Shown here in pieces: positions 1 through 6,385 of a DNA stretch of 64,000 nucleotides (its first letter is position 1; every line of letters starts with the position of its first letter). The position numbers and the translations under genes were made by a program. The stretch comes from Flavobacterium cheniae (lineage in GTDB: Bacteria; Bacteroidota; Bacteroidia; Flavobacteriales; Flavobacteriaceae), in NCBI RefSeq assembly GCF_004363695.1, contig NZ_SNZC01000002.1, positions 434,001 to 498,000 on the forward strand, in the 5' to 3' direction. The notes under the pieces were generated by a model. That model was not told the origin of the DNA, searched no databases, and saw only the letters and a list, made by a program, of their open reading frames with translations.

Positions 1-251
1 TTCGTTCTGCGTACAATTTAGCAGCGATGAGTTTTACTCCTAAACAAATTGGTGAAGAAATTAAAAAACACTATCCAAACTTCGAATTAAGCTACGAACC
101 TGATTTCCGTCAGAAAATTGCTGATAGTTGGCCTGCAAGTATTGACGATACTTCGGCAAGAAAAGATTGGGGTTGGAAAAACGATTTTGATTTAGAAAAC
201 ATGACCGTAGATATGTTCAAAAACTTAAACGAACATACCTATAAAAAATAA
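1..251 (+). CDS. tdh: NAD-dependent L-threonine 3-dehydrogenase, C-terminal part
   Basis: The gene is cut by the window edge, so only the last 82 or so residues are visible. The open frame runs back past the first visible Met at 27 (it reads RSAYNLAAMSF). The pattern 'SWPASIDDTSARKDWGW' followed by 'DLENMTVDMFKNL' is the C-terminal signature of the short-chain (epimerase-like) threonine dehydrogenases, which oxidise L-threonine to 2-amino-3-ketobutyrate with NAD in threonine catabolism. A related NAD-dependent epimerase/dehydratase is possible because the Rossmann domain is missing. A strong terminator follows directly, so this is the last gene of its transcript. Confidence 0.75.
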   Translation, partial: RSAYNLAAMSFTPKQIGEEIKKHYPNFELSYEPDFRQKIADSWPASIDDTSARKDWGWKNDFDLENMTVDMFKNLNEHTYKK

Positions 252-252
252 A

Positions 253-280
253 AAAACGTCCCGAAATATCGGGACGTTTT
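253..280 (+). terminator. Rho-independent terminator after the threonine dehydrogenase gene
   Basis: A perfect 11-bp stem (253-263 with 270-280) closes over a 6-base loop, with an A-run before and a T-run after, so it can work in both directions. It separates the rightward first gene from the leftward globin gene that ends at 302. Confidence 0.85.
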
Positions 281-301
281 CCATTAAAACAAAAAACAAA
301 C

Positions 302-880
302 TTACTCCTGAACGATAGGAGCTCTCAATGATTCTAACACAGCAACAACTTCTCCGATTAAAACAGGGTCTGTAACTCCGTTTAATCCAGCAGCTGCTCC
401 TACGTATCCTATAAATTTATCATATTCAGCATCATTTGATTTTTTCCCCATACGAGGATTTTGAGCTGGATCATGAGCTGTAACCATATCTAATCCTGTG
501 TAAACATTTGTTGCCCCTCCACCAGTATTTGCTGAAAAGAAATCGGTCAAATTATCACTTAATATAGCAACATTAGTTGCGTTACCACTTAAAGCTTCTG
601 AAATTACTGGTGCAAAATGCTCCCCTAAATTACCTTCTGCTCCCACTACAATATCAGAAACAATTAACGTAATTGTAGAATCCACAACAGAACGATAACT
701 CAATCTCCCTTGTTCTATCATTTGTCCTGGATTGTTAGGATCAGCAACCATAGTAGTTCCTCCTAATTTTGCATATAAAGATGCTGGTTCTGCTGCTTTG
801 TCATCGTCACTACAAGAAGTAACAAACGTACCCGATGCAATAAATAAAGCCAATAAGGCTAGTTTTGAAAAATTTTTCAT
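302..880 (-). CDS. Lipoprotein with a truncated-hemoglobin-like domain
   Basis: This 192-residue protein starts with a lipoprotein signal ending in 'TFVTSC' (Cys23), followed by 'SDDD', which fits an outer-membrane or surface lipoprotein of Bacteroidota. Residues 34-41 (SLYAKLGG) match the opening helix of group I truncated hemoglobins. The segment 'FFSANTGGGATNVYTGLDM' then 'VTAH' aligns with the E-F region of cyanobacterial GlbN, placing His136 at the proximal heme-ligand position. The tail (GVTDPVLIGEVVAVLESLR) matches the G-H helices. The usual distal B10 tyrosine does not appear conserved, and there is extra sequence in the first half. Heme binding is inferred from family knowledge. The gene follows an unknown membrane protein by 18 bases and is probably co-transcribed with it. 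Confidence 0.65.
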   Translation of the reverse strand: MKNFSKLALLALFIASGTFVTSCSDDDKAAEPASLYAKLGGTTMVADPNNPGQMIEQGRLSYRSVVDSTITLIVSDIVVGAEGNLGEHFAPVISEALSGNATNVAILSDNLTDFFSANTGGGATNVYTGLDMVTAHDPAQNPRMGKKSNDAEYDKFIGYVGAAAGLNGVTDPVLIGEVVAVLESLRAPIVQE

Positions 881-898
881 AGTAATAGTATTTAGAAA

Positions 899-1336
899 TT
901 AATTAAAAATTCGTTGAATTCCTCTAGAAAACTTATAACTAAAGCTATCTTCATTCATCACTGGGCAAGCCGTTTTGTTTTCTAACTCTTTTGGTAATGT
1001 AAAACGTTCAGCCTTGTAATTTCCCATGGCTATTAATTTGTCATAAATAGTTTTCGAATCGGCTATTTTTATATCGTGAAAGAAAACCAAAACTCCAGTT
1101 TCTCTATTCAACCTATCGGTTTTTACACCTGGAATGGATTTTAAATTTCGATGGATTTCTTTCGCTTTTAGTGAATCTATTGGTTCTTTGAAATCTATTC
1201 GACTAATTTGTAGCGATGCATTATCAATTACTAAAGGTTTAGCCGTGGCGATATGAACCACTAAAACCACAAAAAGTATCAGGAAAATTCCGAAGATGCT
1301 TCCCAAAGCAATTTTGACTTTTTTATTAATCTTCAT
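899..1336 (-). CDS. Membrane-anchored protein with an HMA-like ferredoxin fold
   Basis: A 145-residue protein with one N-terminal membrane segment (about residues 9-31) and a domain outside the membrane. Residues about 42-112 read as a beta-alpha-beta-beta-alpha-beta pattern (SLQISRIDF ... AKEIHRNLKSIPGVK ... ETGVLVFFHD ... TIYDKLIAMGNYKAERF) like heavy-metal-associated domains, but without their CxxC metal site. A Cys-Pro sits near the C-terminus (ENKTACPVM). It lies upstream of the globin lipoprotein in a likely two-gene operon. That neighbour suggests a role in heme or metal handling at the envelope, but this is inference; I do not recognise a named family. Confidence 0.5.
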   Translation of the reverse strand: MKINKKVKIALGSIFGIFLILFVVLVVHIATAKPLVIDNASLQISRIDFKEPIDSLKAKEIHRNLKSIPGVKTDRLNRETGVLVFFHDIKIADSKTIYDKLIAMGNYKAERFTLPKELENKTACPVMNEDSFSYKFSRGIQRIFN

Positions 1337-1433
1337 TTTATTTGAGATATTTGTTTAGTTGATTTACGTAAACAATTTCTCCTTGGTTTTCTGGAAATGA
1401 AAAAAAAGCGAATTTTAACATTTAGACATAAAA

Positions 1434-1460
1434 AATCCCAAGACAAATTATCTTGGGATT
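1434..1460 (-). terminator. Terminator after the SnoaL-like gene
   Basis: A perfect 10-bp stem (1434-1443 with 1451-1460) over a 7-base loop. The A-run just to its left becomes a U-tract on the minus strand, so it ends the leftward transcript of the dehydrogenase/SnoaL-like pair. Confidence 0.8.
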
Positions 1461-1481
1461 GAATTTTATTTCGGTTTATTC

Positions 1482-1982
1482 TTATTTCTTTTCAGAAAGT
1501 ATTTTGTCTTCTATTACTGATTTTATTTTTACTACTTCATCTACATTGTCATTTGGAACTGTCATGGAAAGCACATAATGTTTAATTTTCCATTGTCCTT
1601 TTTCTTGCACTAAAACACCAGAACCGCGACAAATTTTCATTTGTGTACTCAATAATTCGTCAAACCAAACCATTTTTCCGTTTTCGCTAAAATAGATATT
1701 ACGTTCTATTGCTTTAAAGTTCCAAGCTTTTCCTTTGTCAAAATAAGGTTTTGAAAAAGCTTGAAATTGTTTTTTATTCCAATTTTCAGTGGCGTCCGTT
1801 CCAATAAAAATAGATTCGTCAGACATGGCTCCAAAATACGCTTCATAGTCTGCAGCCGCAGCTGCTTTGTGCCAATTGTCTAAAACGGTAGTGATGTTTT
1901 GTTTCTCTGATTGGAGTTTTTCTTCACAAGGTTTACAGGAAAACCCTAGAGTTGCTAGGACTAGTATTGATAGTTTTTTCAT
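1482..1982 (-). CDS. SnoaL-like (NTF2-fold) lipoprotein
   Basis: A 166-residue protein with a short lipoprotein signal ('LATLGFSC', Cys16). The body resembles SnoaL/NTF2-like proteins of the DUF4440/SnoaL_3 type: an opening helix 'VLDNWHKAAAAADYEAYFGAM', then 'ESIFIGTD' and 'WFDELLSTQ', and a closing strand pair 'GVLVQEKGQWKIKHYVLSM'. Such domains form a cone-shaped pocket. Some are enzymes and many are of unknown role, so no substrate can be named. It lies 1 base downstream of the aldehyde dehydrogenase gene, so the two are surely co-transcribed. Confidence 0.7.
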   Translation of the reverse strand: MKKLSILVLATLGFSCKPCEEKLQSEKQNITTVLDNWHKAAAAADYEAYFGAMSDESIFIGTDATENWNKKQFQAFSKPYFDKGKAWNFKAIERNIYFSENGKMVWFDELLSTQMKICRGSGVLVQEKGQWKIKHYVLSMTVPNDNVDEVVKIKSVIEDKILSEKK

Positions 1983-1983
1983 A

Positions 1984-3273
1984 TTAAAAAGTATTAATTA
2001 CAACTGTTTTTACATTTACAAATTCTTTGATGCCGTCTTCGGCTAATTCTCTTCCGTAACCTGATTTTTTTATACCACCGAAAGGTAATCTTGGATCGGA
2101 TTTCACCATATCGTTGATGAAAACGGCACCTTCATTAAATGATGGGATTTTAGTCTTGATAAAATCAATGTCTTGAGTAAAGATAGAAACTCCCAAACCA
2201 AATTCCGATTGATTACTTAATTTAATTGCTTCTTCAATAGTTTTGAAAGTTATGATGGCAGCCACAGGTCCAAAGGTTTCTTCATTGAAAACAGGCATTT
2301 CTGTTGTTACGTTTGTTAAAATTGCGGGTTCATAAAACGCTTCGTTTCGGGTTCCTCCAATGATTAATTTGGCTCCCATTTGAATGGATTTTTGAACTTG
2401 GACTTCTAATTCTTCGGCTAAATCAACTCGCGCTAATGAACCAATTTGTGTTTCTTTATCTAACGGATTTCCGGTTTTTAAATTTAGAATGGCAACTTTG
2501 AATTTTGCTATAAACTCTTCTGCGATAGTTTCATGAACTAAAAATCGTTTCGCTGCAATACAACTTTGACCTGCATTTTGCATTCGGGCATTAACGGCTG
2601 TTGCTACTCCTTTTTCAAGATTGGCATCTTCTAAAATGATGAAGGCGTTGCTTCCGCCTAGTTCTAAAACGCATTTTTTTAAATGTTTTCCAGCTTCGGT
2701 AGCGACAGCAATTCCGGCTTGTTCACTTCCTGTTAAGGAAACGGCTTTTATAATTGGATTTGCGATGCTGTTTGCTACTTCGCTACTTGGAATTGGTAAA
2801 TCTTGATAACAACCTTTTGGAAAACCTGCTTGCTCAAATATTTCTTGAATTAATTCGGCTGATTTTGGAACGTTACTCGCGTGTTTAACCACAACAGTAT
2901 TCCCCGCTATAATTGTTGGAACCGCGAATCGGAATACTTGCCAAAACGGAAAATTCCATGGCATTACACCTAAAATTACACCTAAAGGTTCGTAGGTGAC
3001 AAAACTTTCAGAAGCTTCGGTTTTTATGTTTTTTGTGGCTAAAAAGGTTTCGGCATTTTCATAATAGTAATTGCATAGAAGTGCACATTTTTCAACCTCA
3101 GCAATGGCTTGTGAAATGGGTTTATGCATTTCGGTAGTGATACAAGTTGCATATGCTTCTTTGTTTTCTAAAAGTAGTTTAGCTAATTGTGGCAGAAAAG
3201 AAATTCGATTTTGAATACTTAAATTACGCCAAGAAAGCTGTGTGTTTTCTGAAACTTTTAAAAGATTTTGCAT
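1984..3273 (-). CDS. NAD(P)-dependent aldehyde dehydrogenase, succinate-semialdehyde type
   Basis: A 429-residue enzyme of the aldehyde dehydrogenase superfamily. Visible landmarks are 'VMPWNFPFWQVFR' with the catalytic Asn, 'VVVKHASNVPKSA' (cofactor binding), 'LTGSEQAG', the general-base Glu in 'LELGGSNAF', the nucleophilic Cys in 'NAGQSCIAAKR', and 'EETFGPV' near the end. The short N-terminus, 'MPWNFP' and 'RLPFGGIKKSGYGRE' are typical of the NAD(P)-dependent succinate-semialdehyde dehydrogenase (GabD/YneI) group, which oxidises succinate semialdehyde to succinate. Substrate choice within this superfamily cannot be fixed from sequence alone. The enzyme is cytoplasmic and is the first gene of a two-gene unit. 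Confidence 0.85.
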   Translation of the reverse strand: MQNLLKVSENTQLSWRNLSIQNRISFLPQLAKLLLENKEAYATCITTEMHKPISQAIAEVEKCALLCNYYYENAETFLATKNIKTEASESFVTYEPLGVILGVMPWNFPFWQVFRFAVPTIIAGNTVVVKHASNVPKSAELIQEIFEQAGFPKGCYQDLPIPSSEVANSIANPIIKAVSLTGSEQAGIAVATEAGKHLKKCVLELGGSNAFIILEDANLEKGVATAVNARMQNAGQSCIAAKRFLVHETIAEEFIAKFKVAILNLKTGNPLDKETQIGSLARVDLAEELEVQVQKSIQMGAKLIIGGTRNEAFYEPAILTNVTTEMPVFNEETFGPVAAIITFKTIEEAIKLSNQSEFGLGVSIFTQDIDFIKTKIPSFNEGAVFINDMVKSDPRLPFGGIKKSGYGRELAEDGIKEFVNVKTVVINTF

Positions 3274-3390
3274 GCTGAAAGGTTTTTGTAAAAATACTAA
3301 TTTTAATTGAAAACGAGGTTCGCGTTAGGGATTACCTCACCCAGTTTTAGTTTTAGTTGAGTTCGGTGAATTTCATTTGTAGTAGAAATC

Positions 3391-3470
3391 CTTTTCTTAT
3401 AAAATTATAAGATTTTATAAGAAAAGATTGTAACGGAAAGCCCGACCCTTGTGGGAACGCCCAAATTAAA
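3391..3470. repeat. Structured intergenic element: long palindrome plus GC-rich tag
   Basis: This lies between the divergent genes at 3273 and 3515. A perfect 15-bp inverted repeat (3391-3405 with 3412-3426, 6-base spacer) is followed at 3441-3463 by a GC-rich stretch built around 'gcccgaccc', a CCC-TTGT-GGG mini-hairpin, and 'acgccc'. The GC-rich part stands out from the AT-rich surroundings. From memory, similar 'gcccgaccc ... cacgccc' tags recur between genes in Flavobacterium genomes. No coding potential is seen here. Confidence 0.55.
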
Positions 3471-3481
3471 AAAGGAAATGA

Positions 3482-3489
3482 TATCTTTG
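3482..3489 (+). promoter_or_regulatory. Bacteroidota -7 box for the 2OG-Fe(II) oxygenase gene
   Basis: TATCTTTG matches the TAnnTTTG -7 consensus exactly and lies 26 bases before the start codon at 3515. No well-spaced -33 TTG is seen, so this is a half-site call. Confidence 0.4.
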
Positions 3490-3514
3490 TGAGGTATTTT
3501 ACAACATAAATAAA

Positions 3515-4108
3515 ATGGAAGATTGTTTTGAAACCTTAATTTCGAGTTATTTGGATTCGAAAGTGGGAATTGTGGAACATTTTGTATCGGAAGAATTAGC
3601 GCAACATTTGACAAACAGATTGTTTGAATTGAAAGAACAAAATTTATTAAAAGCCGCTGGAATAGGAAATGCCGCAAAATTGACTCAAAATTCGGCGATA
3701 AGAAGTGATACTATTTATTGGTTAGACCGAGCGAACAATAACGAACATGAAAATGCATTTTTAGATCAAGTAGATGCTTTTGTGTCGTATTTGAACCGAA
3801 GTTGTTATACTGGAATTACAGGTTATGAATTTCATTTTGCGTTGTTTGATAAAGGCAGTTTTTATAGAAAACATTTAGATCAATTTCAAGATAATTCGAG
3901 CCGACAGTTTTCGATGATTACCTATTTGAACGAAAATTGGCAACCAGAAGATGGTGGCGAATTGTGTATTTATGATAGCGATGTAACTCAGAAAGTAGCA
4001 CCAACCAATAGAAAAACGGTTTTCTTTAAAAGTAATGAATTGGTTCACGAAGTATTAGAAAGTCACAAACCTCGATTGAGTGTCACGGGTTGGTTGAGAA
4101 GAGATTAA
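3515..4108 (+). CDS. 2OG-Fe(II) oxygenase (prolyl 4-hydroxylase-like)
   Basis: A 197-residue cytoplasmic protein of the 2-oxoglutarate/Fe(II) dioxygenase superfamily. The iron ligands are visible as the HxD pair in 'YRKHLDQF' and the distal His in 'NELVHEVLES', followed by the 2OG-binding Arg in 'KPRLSVTGWLR'. The order HxD, 'RQFSMITYLN', 'GGELCIY', distal His, 'RLSVTGW' matches the P4Hc (SM-20/EGLN-like) group that hydroxylates prolines in proteins. Bacterial relatives often act on translation proteins, but the target here is unknown. It stands alone and ends at a shared bidirectional terminator. Confidence 0.85.
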   Translation: MEDCFETLISSYLDSKVGIVEHFVSEELAQHLTNRLFELKEQNLLKAAGIGNAAKLTQNSAIRSDTIYWLDRANNNEHENAFLDQVDAFVSYLNRSCYTGITGYEFHFALFDKGSFYRKHLDQFQDNSSRQFSMITYLNENWQPEDGGELCIYDSDVTQKVAPTNRKTVFFKSNELVHEVLESHKPRLSVTGWLRRD

Positions 4109-4113
4109 AAATT

Positions 4114-4151
4114 AAAAAAGAGGTTATCAAAAACATGACAACCTCTTTTTT
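4114..4151. terminator. Bidirectional terminator between convergent genes
   Basis: An A6-GAGGTT / AACCTC-T6 hairpin extended inward by a few pairs with one mismatch, flanked by A and T runs. It serves both the rightward oxygenase gene (ends 4108) and the leftward gene ending at 4170. Confidence 0.8.
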
Positions 4152-4169
4152 AAATTAAAAGACTTCAAA

Positions 4170-4583
4170 TTATTTATAATAAGGACTTTCGTAATTTAGG
4201 AGTTTAGAAAAATAGTCTTTTATAAAAGCATGTTGTTGATTGTGACTCATTTTTTCTGCTGATTTCGTTTCAATTTTAATTTTATCAAAACGATGATCTT
4301 CGCGAATCATATTGGATAATTCTGTTTTAGCAGCTGTAGGACCGTAAAGCAAAACAACATCATACTCCTTGATAATATCCATTAATTCTTTGTAATATAT
4401 TTTTAAGGACTGATTCTCCTTATTATGCATACTATTTTCACTGTGTAACAATTTACTCTGATGTACAGGTTCTGTAAATTTTGAAGCTATAGTATTTACT
4501 TCATAATCTTCACTTGAATACTCCATTAAGTGAGCTGTAGAATGATCCATCCAAATGCCAACTCTTTTTGCAACTTTCATCAT
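4170..4583 (-). CDS. Uncharacterised protein, possibly related to eRF1-like (baeRF) domains
   Basis: A 137-residue soluble protein. The N-terminus 'KRVGIWMDHSTAHLMEY' resembles the 'vWiDh..A.i' opening of small bacterial proteins annotated as translational-machinery or archaeo-eukaryotic release-factor-like. The centre 'EYDVVLLYGPTAAKTELSNMI' resembles their 'GPg.aK..L' core. The end 'KMSHNQQHAFIKDYF' is a conserved-looking helix. Family proteins of this kind are suspected to bind ribosomes or RNA, but function is unknown. Histidine is frequent (8 residues). The gene is monocistronic. Confidence 0.5.
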   Translation of the reverse strand: MMKVAKRVGIWMDHSTAHLMEYSSEDYEVNTIASKFTEPVHQSKLLHSENSMHNKENQSLKIYYKELMDIIKEYDVVLLYGPTAAKTELSNMIREDHRFDKIKIETKSAEKMSHNQQHAFIKDYFSKLLNYESPYYK

Positions 4584-4699
4584 GGTACTTAATTTTACTA
4601 ATTAGGCAACTATTTGCTTTATTAAAGTTACAAAAAATATCTAAGTTAGGCAAGAATTAAAATGTAATTCGTGGAATGAAAAAAAATAGGTATAAAAAC

Positions 4700-4729
4700 A
4701 AAAAAGCCAGTCGAATGACTGGCTTTTTT
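4700..4729 (-). terminator. Terminator after the tRNA-Asn pair
   Basis: A perfect 13-bp stem (4700-4712 with 4717-4729) over a GAAT loop, with A and T runs on the outside. It lies 4 bases beyond the 3' end of the second tRNA and closes the leftward transcript. Confidence 0.9.
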
Positions 4730-4733
4730 AATG

Positions 4734-4807
4734 CTCCCCCTCTTGGGCTCGAACCAAGGACCCTCTGATTAACAGTCAGATGCTCTAACCAACTGAGCTA
4801 AGGAGGA
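4734..4807 (-). tRNA. tRNA-Asn (anticodon GTT), downstream copy
   Basis: A 74-base tRNA with a 7-bp acceptor stem (TCCTCCT pairing with AGGGGGA, one G-U), D-arm 'AGCTCAGTTGGTTAGAGC', anticodon stem-loop 'CTGACTGTTAATCAG' giving anticodon GTT, a G-rich variable region, and the T-loop 'GGTTCGAGCCC'. The discriminator base is G and the CCA end is not encoded. It appears identical in sequence to the copy at 4844-4917. Confidence 0.95.
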
Positions 4808-4843
4808 ATCACCTCAAAGGTTTATATTGTGCTTAAAAGTTTG

Positions 4844-4917
4844 CTCCCCCTCTTGGGCTCGAACCAAGGACCCTCTGATTAACAGTCAGATGCTCTAACC
4901 AACTGAGCTAAGGAGGA
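4844..4917 (-). tRNA. tRNA-Asn (anticodon GTT), upstream copy
   Basis: It has the same 74-base sequence as the neighbouring copy, 36 bases away, so the pair is a tandem duplication transcribed together towards the terminator at 4700-4729. It lies 72 bases downstream of rseP and may be cut from a read-through transcript or have its own promoter; no convincing box was seen. Confidence 0.95.
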
Positions 4918-4989
4918 AGTTGTATATCTTTTAAGCGAGTGCAAATATAAACTGATTTTTTGTTATCGCAAATTATTTTATTGAAAAAA

Positions 4990-6315
4990 TTATAAAAGTT
5001 TGTCTACTACTAATTGATAAATATCTTTTCCGAAAGTTAAAGCCATTAACGTCAATAAGATAATCATTCCAAAGGTTTGAACATACCCAGCTGCTTTGTC
5101 TGATAATTTTTTCCCAGTTATCATTTCAACAATCGTAAATAATGCGTGTCCGCCGTCTAAACCAGGAATTGGCAATAAGTTCATAAATGCCAATCCGATT
5201 GAGAATAATGCTGTGAAATTCCAAATAAATTCCCAATTCCAAGTATCTGGTAAACGACGCGCAATTCCAATCGGACTTTGAACGTGTTTGTAAGCTTCTG
5301 TTTTTGGGCGTAAAATTAATTTGAATTGTTTTACATTATAAACTAACAGCGACCATGACTCTTTTACTGCCGCAGGAACCGCTTGACCGAAAGACAATTT
5401 ATTATTTACTTCGTAATCTAATTTATCTAATGCTTTGTTGATGAAACCTAATTTTCCTTCCTTATCAACCTTCGCTTTCAATTCAACCATTTGAGTTCCT
5501 CTCAAAACTGACAAAGAAATGCTATCATTTTTATGTTTTGAAATTCGTTCTTTAAACTCATCATAATAAGTAAAAGCTGTTCCGTTTAACGCTTTAATTT
5601 TATCACCTTTTTTTAAACCTGCTACATCTGCTGCCGATTTTGGAACAACAGAATCTACTACGGTATTTGAAAATCGAGGTCCAACAAATTCTTTTCCTTC
5701 TTTACTTATGATTTCACCTTTCATTTCATCGGTTAAAATCACATCAACTTTAGCACCATTACGTTCTACCTCAACTTTATCACCTAATAAAACATCTAAT
5801 GTCATACGGTTAAAACTTGGTTGGTGTTTTCCGTCTACTGAAAGAATTTTATCTCCATTTCTAAAACCTGCTTTTTGACCTACTTCGCCAAAAGCCAATC
5901 CGTTTTCTTGAATTTTAGCTGTTGAAATAAATTTTTGCCCTACAGTCGAATACATAATCGTAAAAATCAACCAAGCCAAAATTACATTCACAATAATCCC
6001 GCCTAACATAATAATCAAACGTTGCCAAGCTGGTTTTGAACGGAATTCCCATGGCTGAGCTTCCTCGCTCATTTGTTCCGTATCCATACTTTCATCAATC
6101 ATTCCCGAAAGTTTTACATAACCTCCTAGTGGTAACCATCCGATTCCCCATTCTGTTTCACCAATTTTCTTTTTCACTAATGAAAAACCAGCATCCATAA
6201 ACAAGTAAAATTTCTCTACTCGTACTTTAAACATCTTGGCTGTAATGTAGTGACCAAATTCGTGAAGAATTACTAAAACTGATAATATGAATAATATTTG
6301 TGCTACTTGAATCAT
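4990..6315 (-). CDS. rseP: RIP metalloprotease RseP (site-2 protease, M50)
   Basis: A 441-residue inner-membrane zinc protease that cuts membrane-anchored proteins such as anti-sigma factors after a first cut in the periplasm. The zinc motif HEFGH is at residues 18-22 inside the first membrane segment. The last conserved motif 'NLLPIPGLDGGH' (about 378-390) supplies the third ligand. Two PDZ domains lie between (about 120-200 and 205-285), more than the single PDZ of some relatives. Three or four membrane helices are visible, the last near residues 410-425. Bacteroidota have many ECF sigma/anti-sigma pairs that are likely targets. The next genes downstream are the two tRNA-Asn genes. Confidence 0.95.
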   Translation of the reverse strand: MIQVAQILFILSVLVILHEFGHYITAKMFKVRVEKFYLFMDAGFSLVKKKIGETEWGIGWLPLGGYVKLSGMIDESMDTEQMSEEAQPWEFRSKPAWQRLIIMLGGIIVNVILAWLIFTIMYSTVGQKFISTAKIQENGLAFGEVGQKAGFRNGDKILSVDGKHQPSFNRMTLDVLLGDKVEVERNGAKVDVILTDEMKGEIISKEGKEFVGPRFSNTVVDSVVPKSAADVAGLKKGDKIKALNGTAFTYYDEFKERISKHKNDSISLSVLRGTQMVELKAKVDKEGKLGFINKALDKLDYEVNNKLSFGQAVPAAVKESWSLLVYNVKQFKLILRPKTEAYKHVQSPIGIARRLPDTWNWEFIWNFTALFSIGLAFMNLLPIPGLDGGHALFTIVEMITGKKLSDKAAGYVQTFGMIILLTLMALTFGKDIYQLVVDKLL

Positions 6316-6338
6316 TTTTACGCTTTTATTTAAACGAC

Positions 6339-6364
6339 AAAAGTAAGGTTTTCACCTTACTTTT
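6339..6364 (-). terminator. Hairpin after the M1 aminopeptidase gene, overlapping a possible rseP promoter box
   Basis: A 10-bp perfect stem (6339-6348 with 6355-6364) over a 6-base loop. It sits 21 bases after the end of the M1 gene and ends in a short U-run on the minus strand. The minus-strand -7-like box TACTTTTG (6345-6338) lies within it, so it might instead, or also, be the rseP promoter region. Confidence 0.5.
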
Positions 6365-6385
6365 CATCATTATTTTATATGCTAA

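Noticed and set aside
3405..3677. Leftward frame of 90 residues across the 3391-3470 repeat
   Set aside because: It crosses a palindrome and overlaps the clear oxygenase gene; no signal peptide or domain.
4734..4917. Genomic island at the tRNA-Asn genes
   Set aside because: No integrase, no direct repeat of the tRNA end beyond the tandem copy, and housekeeping genes on both sides.
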